A stretch of DNA of 10,830 bases from Oscillospiraceae bacterium. Its GTDB lineage: Bacteria; Bacillota; Clostridia; Oscillospirales; Oscillospiraceae. Where the stretch lies: positions 1-10,830 of the forward strand of contig JAGAMQ010000070.1 of assembly GCA_017624645.1 (NCBI GenBank). The letters are read 5' to 3'. Below the pieces are notes generated by a model, which saw only the letters and a program-made list of their open reading frames with translations, was not told where the DNA came from and ran no database searches. Every line of letters begins with the position of its first letter. Within the stretch, counting starts at the first letter, position 1. Of the stretch, positions 6,483 through 10,830 are shown in pieces. The position numbers were made by a program, and so were the translations under genes.

Positions 6483-8060
6483 TTACAATGTTTCCATTAA
6501 AGCTTCAGCGCAGACGATACCGTCGACAGCGGCAGACATGATCCCTCCGGCATAGCCGGCACCCTCTCCTGCAGGAAAAAGTCCTTCCAGGGAAAGGGAC
6601 TGCTTATCCTCTCCCCGGAGAATCCGAACAGGAGAAGAGCTTCTGGTCTCCGGTGCCGTCAGCACCGCATCGTCCTGAGCAAAGCCCTTTAACTGCCGGT
6701 CCAGCTCAGGAATCGCCTTATGAAGCGCCTCGGTAATCTTGGCAGGCAAGACATCATGAAGATCGCACCATGTGACACCGGGACGGTAGGTAGGCTTCAC
6801 ACTGCCTGCATCCGTACTGGGACGCCGGTCCAAAAAGTCCCCTACCCGCTGGGCAGGTGCGCGGTAGTTACTGCCCCCTGCAAGGAACGCCCGCCTTTCC
6901 AGTTCCTGCTGCCACCGGACACCGGAGAGAGGATCCTCTCCGGGGAAATCTCTGGGATGCAAAGTCACCAGCAAGGCTGCATTGGCATTTTTTCCGTCAC
7001 GGGCAGAAAGGCTCATGCCATTGGTGACCACGCCCCCCTCCTCCGAGGCCGCTGCCACCACATAGCCTCCGGGACACATACAGAAGGTATAAACCGTTTC
7101 CTCCTCCAGATGCCTGACCAGCTTATAATCTGCCGGGGGCAGCACCGGATCGTCTTTTCCGTACTGGGCGCAGTTGACGATGCTTTGGGGATGCTCAATG
7201 CGCACACCCATGGAAAAGGGCTTCGGCTCCATGGTGATCCCGCAATTCAGTAGCATAGAGAAGGTGTCTCTTGCGCTGTGACCGATGGCAAGGATCGCCT
7301 GTTCACACGGAATCACCTCACCGTCATCCAGCACCAGCGCTGAAAGCTTCCCCTCCTGGGACTGCAGTCCGGCAACCCGGCTGCCAAATCGGATCTCGCC
7401 CCCAAGGGACTGGATTCTGTGGCGCAGATTCTGCACCACATTGATAAGCACATCCGTTCCTACATGGGGTTTTGCGTCAAAAAGGATGTCCTCACCAGCG
7501 CCCGCTGCTACCAACTGTTCCAACACCCAGCCAATCCGGGGATTGTTTACACCGGTGTTGAGCTTACCGTCAGAAAAGGTACCGGCACCCCCTTCCCCAA
7601 ACTGGACATTACTGCCGGGGTCCAGTTCTCCGGTAGCAAAGAAGCGTTCTACCTTTTGGTGACGGGTCACAGCGTCCTGACCCCGCTCCAACACAAGGGG
7701 GCGCAATCCTGCCAAAGCCAGCACCAGTGCCGCAAACATACCTGCCGGACCGAACCCCACCACCACAGGGCGCTGTCGGGGTTCTGCGGCAGTACGGGGA
7801 GGCTTATAATAACTTACAGGAGCAAGACTTGCCCGCTTACAGCCGCTCTGCTTCAGAATCTTGCCCTCATTCCCATCCACCTGCACATCCACGGTATAAA
7901 CGATGCGCACCTGGGGTTTCTTCCGGGCATCGATACTACGCCGTACCAGTCGTACCCGGCGCACCTTGGAATTGGGGATCCGCAACATCCTTGCTGCTTC
8001 ATAAGAAAGCTGCGCCACAGAATGTTCCGGTGGCATGGATATCTCTCTTAATCGAATCAT
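6483..8060 (-). CDS. FAD-dependent dehydrogenase/oxidoreductase, COG2509 family
   Basis: 525 aa from ATG 8058-8060. Residues 1-85 form a small N-terminal domain (MIRLREISMPPEHS, KVRRVRLVRRSIDARKK) characteristic of this uncharacterised family. The FAD-binding Rossmann motif is GFGPAG (102-107), followed by LVLERG (123-127 region) and the family's conserved VQFGEGGAGTFSDGKLNTG (about 152-170). The C-terminus GLFPAGEGAGYAGGIMSA completes the flavin site. It is probably a cytosolic flavoprotein; substrate and electron partner are unknown. The start is fixed by the ATGA overlap with the upstream HI0933-family gene, which implies translational coupling; GGAGG and AAAGGA lie upstream. A longer frame to 8210 overlaps the upstream gene and lacks the family N-terminus. 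The gene ends just before the shared terminator. Confidence 0.92.
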   Translation of the reverse strand: MIRLREISMPPEHSVAQLSYEAARMLRIPNSKVRRVRLVRRSIDARKKPQVRIVYTVDVQVDGNEGKILKQSGCKRASLAPVSYYKPPRTAAEPRQRPVVVGFGPAGMFAALVLALAGLRPLVLERGQDAVTRHQKVERFFATGELDPGSNVQFGEGGAGTFSDGKLNTGVNNPRIGWVLEQLVAAGAGEDILFDAKPHVGTDVLINVVQNLRHRIQSLGGEIRFGSRVAGLQSQEGKLSALVLDDGEVIPCEQAILAIGHSARDTFSMLLNCGITMEPKPFSMGVRIEHPQSIVNCAQYGKDDPVLPPADYKLVRHLEEETVYTFCMCPGGYVVAAASEEGGVVTNGMSLSARDGKNANAALLVTLHPRDFPGEDPLSGVRWQQELERRAFLAGGSNYRAPAQRVGDFLDRRPSTDAGSVKPTYRPGVTWCDLHDVLPAKITEALHKAIPELDRQLKGFAQDDAVLTAPETRSSSPVRILRGEDKQSLSLEGLFPAGEGAGYAGGIMSAAVDGIVCAEALMETL

Positions 8061-9262
8061 GTGGTTTCCTTTCCTCCGTGGCTGCCAGCACAGTACCCTG
8101 AGCTCCATGCCCACTGCAAATTGTAGCCACCGCAATCGCCGTCGATGTCCAGCACCTCGCCGCAGGCGTACAGTCCCGGCACCAGCCGACTCTCCATGGT
8201 ATCCGGACAAAAATCACCGGTGAGAACACCGCCGGCAGTAACCTGAGCGCTGTCCATACCCAAAGGTTCTGTCAAAGTAATTTCCAGGGCTTTCACGGTA
8301 CGGCACACATCTGTAAGGTCCTTATCCGAAAGTTCGCTGACCAGTCCGCTGCAGCGAACCCCGGCAGTTTTGGTGAGCACTCTACCCAGCCGGTTATGGA
8401 GGATGCCGGTGAGTAACTCTTCCACTGGCAAAGCGGTCTTCTGCCGGCGTTTCAGTTCCCCGTACAGCACTTCCTCCTCCCATTGGGACAAAAGGTCCAA
8501 AACCGCCACATCCCCCCGACACATATCCCGGGACACCTCAAAGATCACAGGACCGGACAGCCCGTACTCGGTAAACTGCACCTCTCCGGTACTTTCCCGG
8601 ATACATTCGCCGTCCCGACAGATCTGCACCCGGGCATTGGCGCGGACACCTTTCAGTGCCGAGACACCGGGCCATGCGCATTTCACCTGCACCAGAGCCG
8701 GACGAAGACGGGTTGATCTGTGCCCCAGCTTTCCAAGGAGCTGATAGCCGGACATGCTGCCCCCAAGCTTGGTGCCTGCCAAGCCGCCGCAGGCAACGAT
8801 AATTTTATTACAAAAGACAGTTTCTTCACTGCCTTCCACGAGAAATCCTTCACATTCTTTGCGCAGCCTGCGCACTTCAAAGCCGGTACGCAGGGTCACA
8901 TTTTCTTTGTTCAATGCCAGCCGCAGCACATCCACCACAGAGTTTGCCTGATCGGAATAAGGGTACACCCTCCCGCTCTCCTCTGCCACCGTAAAAAGTC
9001 CCATAGACCGAAACCAATCCAGAGTTCTTTCAGGGGGCAATGCCTGTAGTGCAGGCTGCGCAAAATCCGCATCCTGCCCATGGTAGCCCCCTTCCAATGC
9101 ATGGAGGTTCGTTAAGTTACATCTGCCGTTGCCTGTTGCCTGCAGCTTCCTGCCCACCCGTGCCTGCCTTTCAAAAAGGATCACCTGCACATTGGGGTTC
9201 TGGGATGCTGCCAAAGCCGCCGCCATACCCGAGGCACCGGCACCTATGATCCCGATTACCAT
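8057..9262 (-). CDS. NAD(P)/FAD-dependent oxidoreductase, HI0933/YhiN family
   Basis: 401 aa, the usual size for this family, from ATG 9260-9262 with AGGTGA upstream. The dinucleotide-binding motif is at the extreme N-terminus (IGIIGAGASGMAAA, GAGASG at 7-12), so the longer in-frame extension to 9484 is rejected. GRKLQATGNGRCNLTN (37-52) is the hallmark HI0933 signature. The C-terminus (TAGGVL, LYACGEVLDIDGDCGGYNL) closes the FAD site and carries the conserved GEVLDxDGDCGGYNLQ stretch. Family members are flavoproteins, often annotated as aminoacetone oxidase-like; the physiological substrate is not established. It is the first gene of a two-gene operon with the COG2509 enzyme, its stop codon overlapping the next start (ATGA, 8057-8060). 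Confidence 0.94.
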   Translation of the reverse strand: MVIGIIGAGASGMAAALAASQNPNVQVILFERQARVGRKLQATGNGRCNLTNLHALEGGYHGQDADFAQPALQALPPERTLDWFRSMGLFTVAEESGRVYPYSDQANSVVDVLRLALNKENVTLRTGFEVRRLRKECEGFLVEGSEETVFCNKIIVACGGLAGTKLGGSMSGYQLLGKLGHRSTRLRPALVQVKCAWPGVSALKGVRANARVQICRDGECIRESTGEVQFTEYGLSGPVIFEVSRDMCRGDVAVLDLLSQWEEEVLYGELKRRQKTALPVEELLTGILHNRLGRVLTKTAGVRCSGLVSELSDKDLTDVCRTVKALEITLTEPLGMDSAQVTAGGVLTGDFCPDTMESRLVPGLYACGEVLDIDGDCGGYNLQWAWSSGYCAGSHGGKETT

Positions 9263-9286
9263 AGCTTCACCTGCTTTCCTGACGCC

Positions 9287-9315
9287 ATTATAACCCATTT
9301 TCTTCCCCGGCACAA
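9287..9315 (-). promoter_or_regulatory. Promoter of the FAD oxidoreductase operon
   Basis: On the minus strand TTGTGC (9310-9315) and a perfect TATAAT (9287-9292) are spaced by 17 bp, placing the start site near 9280 and leaving a leader of about 18 nt that contains AGGTGA before the ATG at 9262. Confidence 0.65.
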
Positions 9316-9326
9316 GAAAAACTTCC

Positions 9327-9354
9327 TTGCATTGCACCGATCCTGTGGTATAAT
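9327..9354 (+). promoter_or_regulatory. Promoter of the YlmH-like/DUF896 operon
   Basis: TTGCAT (9327-9332) and an extended -10 TGG-TATAAT (9346-9354) are spaced by 16 bp. The start site would fall near 9361, only about 11 nt before the ATG at 9372, giving a very short leader that is almost entirely GGTGAGTGAT. The back-to-back promoter of the oxidoreductase operon lies 12 bp away on the other strand. Confidence 0.7.
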
Positions 9355-9371
9355 ACCTTTTGGTGAGTGAT

Positions 9372-10157
9372 ATGGACAGAAGCAAGATTGATAAGATCGC
9401 AAAAACTCCCGAGGACAGGTTGCTCCTTGCCAAGCTTTGGGACAAGCTCAATGCCGGGATGCGAAAAAACATCATGGCATCCACCGGTTTTCTTTCCCTG
9501 CGGGAGCAGGAGCTGGCAAGATTTCTCTTCGGTGATATGGATGGGCTATACAGCTTCGGCGGCTATGAGGATGCAGAGCGAAAAATGCTCATTTATTTTC
9601 CCGACTATTTGGATGAAGATGCCCTCTACACAGAGGACTGCCCCCTTGTGTGTCTGCGGGCAACCTTTTACCAGGGCGACAGTCTGACCCACCGGGATTT
9701 TCTTGGCGCACTGATGGGTGCCGGGATCACCAGAGAATCCGTGGGAGATATCTGCGTCGACAAAGGCAGCTGCGATTTCTTCACCACCACAGAAATTGCC
9801 TCCTACCTTTTGCAAAGCTTTTCAGGTGCCGGCCACACCAAGGTTCGCCTGGAACGGATCGATCTGTCTCAAGTCAACATCCCCCAACCGGAAACAAAGG
9901 TGATTCGGGACACTCTGGCATCTGTGCGGCTGGACAGTGTAATCTCCAGCGGGTTCCGGATCTCCCGCAGTGCTGCCGCCCAGCACATCTGCGCAGGCCG
10001 TGCCGCCATTGACGGATTGCCCTGCGAAAAGCCGGATAAAGCTGTAGAAGAGGGACAAAAAATTTCTGTCAGAGGTCTTGGGAAGATACTGCTGGCATCG
10101 GTAAACGGACAAACCAAAAAGGGTCGTATCAGCATTGTGATCCACCGGTATATATGA
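9372..10157 (+). CDS. ylmH: YlmH-like S4-domain RNA-binding protein
   Basis: 261 aa, matching the roughly 257 aa of Bacillus YlmH. Residues 1-75 form the N-terminal region, about 85-165 the middle domain (CLRATFYQGDSLTHRDFLGALMGAGITRESVGDI), and about 185-245 the S4 RNA-binding domain (VRLDSVISSGFRISRSAAAQHICAGRAAIDG). YlmH is encoded in the division cluster in Bacillus and has been reported to act on obstructed 50S subunits in ribosome-associated quality control. Here it is outside that cluster. The ATG at 9372 is preferred over upstream in-frame TTG 9360 and GTG 9363 because GGTGAG (9362-9367) serves as ribosome binding site and the predicted transcript begins only about 11 nt upstream. A DUF896 gene follows after 12 bp, so the two are likely co-transcribed. 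Confidence 0.9.
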   Translation: MDRSKIDKIAKTPEDRLLLAKLWDKLNAGMRKNIMASTGFLSLREQELARFLFGDMDGLYSFGGYEDAERKMLIYFPDYLDEDALYTEDCPLVCLRATFYQGDSLTHRDFLGALMGAGITRESVGDICVDKGSCDFFTTTEIASYLLQSFSGAGHTKVRLERIDLSQVNIPQPETKVIRDTLASVRLDSVISSGFRISRSAAAQHICAGRAAIDGLPCEKPDKAVEEGQKISVRGLGKILLASVNGQTKKGRISIVIHRYI

Positions 10158-10169
10158 GAGGTAATAAGT

Positions 10170-10376
10170 ATGGATATGAACGAAGTCATTGCAAGAATTA
10201 ACGAACTGGCAAAAAAAGCTAAGCAAGAGGGATTAACCCCCGAGGAAACAGCAGAGCGGGACAAGCTGCGCCGCATCTATATCGATTCTGTAAAGGCAAG
10301 TCTGACCGGTCATTTGGATAACACCTATATTGTCCGCCCCGACGGCACTAAGGAGAAGCTGCAAAGGAAGCAGTGA
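10170..10376 (+). CDS. DUF896 family protein (YnzC-like)
   Basis: 68 aa. The helical hairpin core (IARINELAKKAKQEGLT, EERDK-type charged turn, LRRIYIDSVKASLTGHL) followed by a short tail (YIVRPDGTKEKL) is typical of the small Firmicutes DUF896 family, whose structure is two helices and whose function is unknown; Bacillus YnzC lies in the SOS-controlled yneA operon. No SOS box is seen here. GAGG (10158-10161) lies 8 nt before the chosen ATG at 10170; a second ATG at 10176 is possible. It begins 12 bp after the YlmH-like gene and ends just before the tRNA promoter. No terminator is seen between this gene and the tRNA. Confidence 0.9.
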   Translation: MDMNEVIARINELAKKAKQEGLTPEETAERDKLRRIYIDSVKASLTGHLDNTYIVRPDGTKEKLQRKQ

Positions 10377-10378
10377 CC

Positions 10379-10407
10379 TTGACTTTTCTGCCGGCAGGTG
10401 ATATGAT
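10379..10407 (+). promoter_or_regulatory. Promoter of tRNA-Ser
   Basis: TTGACT (10379-10384) and an extended -10 TGA-TATGAT (10399-10407) are separated by 17 bp. Transcription would start near 10414, about 5 nt before the mature tRNA 5' end. The -35 begins three bases after the DUF896 stop codon. Confidence 0.75.
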
Positions 10408-10418
10408 TAGCCCCACAC

Positions 10419-10507
10419 GGAGAGTTGTCCGAGTGGTTTAAGGAGCCAGTCTTGAAAACTGGTGATTCCGCAAGGAACCGTGGGTTCGAATCCCACACTC
10501 TCCGCCA
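10419..10507 (+). tRNA. tRNA-Ser, anticodon UGA
   Basis: The 89-nt gene folds as a class II tRNA. The acceptor stem is GGAGAGT (10419-10425) with ACTCTCC (10497-10503), discriminator G10504 and encoded CCA (10505-10507). The anticodon stem CCAGT/ACTGG encloses loop CTTGAAA with anticodon TGA (10453-10455), reading UCA codons. A long variable arm (TTCC-GCAA-GGAA) and T arm GTGGG-TTCGAAT-CCCAC (10480-10496) are intact. It has its own promoter and terminator, and its 3' end is duplicated downstream. Confidence 0.97.
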
Positions 10508-10541
10508 AAAAGCAGACCACCCCTTGGGTGGTCTGCTTTTT
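10508..10541 (+). terminator. Intrinsic terminator of tRNA-Ser
   Basis: Immediately after the CCA, AAAAGCAGACCACCC (10508-10522) pairs perfectly with GGGTGGTCTGCTTTT (10526-10540) around a 3-nt loop, with a run of five T (10537-10541) at its end. The GACCACCC/GGGTGGTC stem recurs at 10674-10694. Confidence 0.92.
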
Positions 10542-10545
10542 GGCT

Positions 10546-10560
10546 GTGTGGGATTCGAAC
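10546..10560 (-). repeat. Inverted 15-nt copy of the tRNA-Ser T-arm/acceptor sequence
   Basis: GTGTGGGATTCGAAC is the exact reverse complement of tRNA positions 10484-10498 (T loop, 3' T-stem strand and first acceptor bases). The two copies flank the terminator almost symmetrically, so 10484-10560 reads as one nested imperfect palindrome. Confidence 0.9.
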
Positions 10561-10654
10561 ATCATAAATGCAACAGTCCGGTGGACTGTTGCTCGCGACG
10601 GCTTGAGGTCGCGAAACCTTAATTTTGCAAAGCAAAATGTAAACGAATCCCCAC
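10546..10654. repeat. Cloverleaf-like unit: closing stem around three perfect hairpins
   Basis: An 11-bp closing stem with one bulged T pairs 10546-10557 with 10644-10654. Inside are three perfect hairpins in series: 10570-10579/10583-10592 (GCAACAGTCC arm, 3-nt loop), 10593-10599/10608-10614 (TCGCGAC arm, 8-nt loop) and 10622-10628/10632-10638 (ATTTTGC arm, AAA loop). The first two abut without spacer. It resembles palindromic intergenic repeats or a structured RNA; no family is recognised. There is no convincing ORF, ribosome binding site or promoter inside. Confidence 0.6.
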
Positions 10655-10694
10655 TCTCCGCCTTTTTATCAACAGACCACCCAAAGGGTGGTCT
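10644..10694 (+). repeat. Second, degenerate copy of the tRNA-Ser 3' end plus terminator stem
   Basis: CGAATCCCCACTCTCCGCC (10644-10662) equals the tRNA 3' end 10487-10506 with one A deleted. It is followed, as after the real tRNA, by a hairpin with the same stem: AGACCACCC (10674-10682), loop AAA, GGGTGGTCT (10686-10694). A short T run precedes rather than follows this stem, so terminator function is doubtful. This order repeats the true tRNA end and terminator about 157 bp downstream. Confidence 0.8.
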
Positions 10695-10729
10695 CAGCCT
10701 GTCGAAAAACTTGTTTTTCGGCAGGCTGA
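10694..10729. repeat. 16-bp stem hairpin
   Basis: TCAGCCTGTCGAAAAA (10694-10709) pairs with TTTTTCGGCAGGCTGA (10714-10729) through one G-U pair around loop CTTG. The A/T tract lies next to the loop rather than after the stem, so it is not a classic terminator. It abuts the preceding hairpin, sharing base 10694. Confidence 0.7.
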
Positions 10730-10757
10730 CAGAGGTCAATAAAGCCGTCAAGACAAG

Positions 10758-10803
10758 CAACTCGCACCCGTCGGTGTACAAAGGTACTCCAGGGTGCGAG
10801 TTG
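10758..10803. repeat. Long hairpin with internal loop near the right edge
   Basis: CAACTCGCACCC (10758-10769) pairs perfectly with GGGTGCGAGTTG (10792-10803). The enclosed 22 nt continue with GG/CC, a T-T mismatch and GTAC/GTAC around a 4-nt loop. The remaining bases to 10830 show nothing else recognisable. Confidence 0.7.
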
Positions 10804-10830
10804 TGCAGTAAGTCAAAAAGCCTTGCGCAG

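Noticed and set aside
8061..8210. N-terminal extension of the COG2509 oxidoreductase
   Set aside because: It overlaps the upstream gene by 150 bp, and the family N-terminus begins at the ATG in the ATGA overlap.
9263..9484. N-terminal extension of the HI0933-family gene
   Set aside because: It would run through the operon promoter and the start of the YlmH-like gene, and the Rossmann motif starts directly at the chosen Met.
10407..10781. Open frame of 124 codons on the minus strand across the tRNA and hairpins
   Set aside because: Reads antisense through the tRNA-Ser and palindromic repeats; the translated GFEPTVPCG piece is the usual artefact of antisense tRNA sequence.
10508..10830. CRISPR array
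   Set aside because: The repeated hairpins differ in sequence and spacing, and no regular repeat-spacer unit or cas gene is present.

Overview
The window looks like ordinary chromosomal DNA of a Gram-positive anaerobe of the class Clostridia, possibly Oscillospiraceae/Ruminococcaceae. The reasons are AGGAGG-type ribosome binding sites, TTGACA/TATAAT-type promoters, Firmicutes-type genes (YlmH, DUF896, an FHA-SEDS protein with a class B PBP), a tRNA gene with an encoded CCA, and moderately GC-rich DNA. The family assignment is an inference; no 16S rRNA or other marker gene is present.

Layout. (1) Positions 1-470, minus: the first 156 codons of a LivJ/LivK-type branched-chain amino acid ABC transporter lipoprotein, with its own strong promoter (542-570) and a 12-bp palindrome in the leader. 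(2) 636-4575, minus: a probable three-gene operon running nfo (endonuclease IV), then an FHA-domain/SEDS (RodA/FtsW) glycosyltransferase, then a class B penicillin-binding protein. The last two overlap by 8 bp and would form a peptidoglycan polymerase/transpeptidase pair. (3) 4695-5678, plus: a WYL-domain regulator divergent from nfo. (4) 5662-6162, minus: a small unknown lipoprotein, embedded between the WYL gene and a plus-strand DUF1294 membrane protein (6190-6462). (5) A bidirectional terminator (6448-6478) separates these from a minus-strand pair of FAD-dependent oxidoreductases (HI0933/YhiN family, then COG2509 family) joined by an ATGA overlap. (6) 9372-10376, plus: a YlmH-like S4 RNA-binding protein and a DUF896 protein. 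(7) 10419-10507, plus: tRNA-Ser(UGA) with its own promoter and terminator.

The last 320 bases contain no convincing gene. They hold a dense series of perfect or near-perfect hairpins, together with an inverted 15-nt copy and a direct, one-base-deleted copy of the tRNA-Ser 3' end. A second copy of the terminator stem follows the direct copy. This tRNA-derived, palindrome-rich tract is the least explained part of the window. The protein-coding part is mostly conserved housekeeping; its most notable features are the FHA-SEDS fusion with a cysteine-rich PBP behind nfo, and the WYL/nfo divergent pair.
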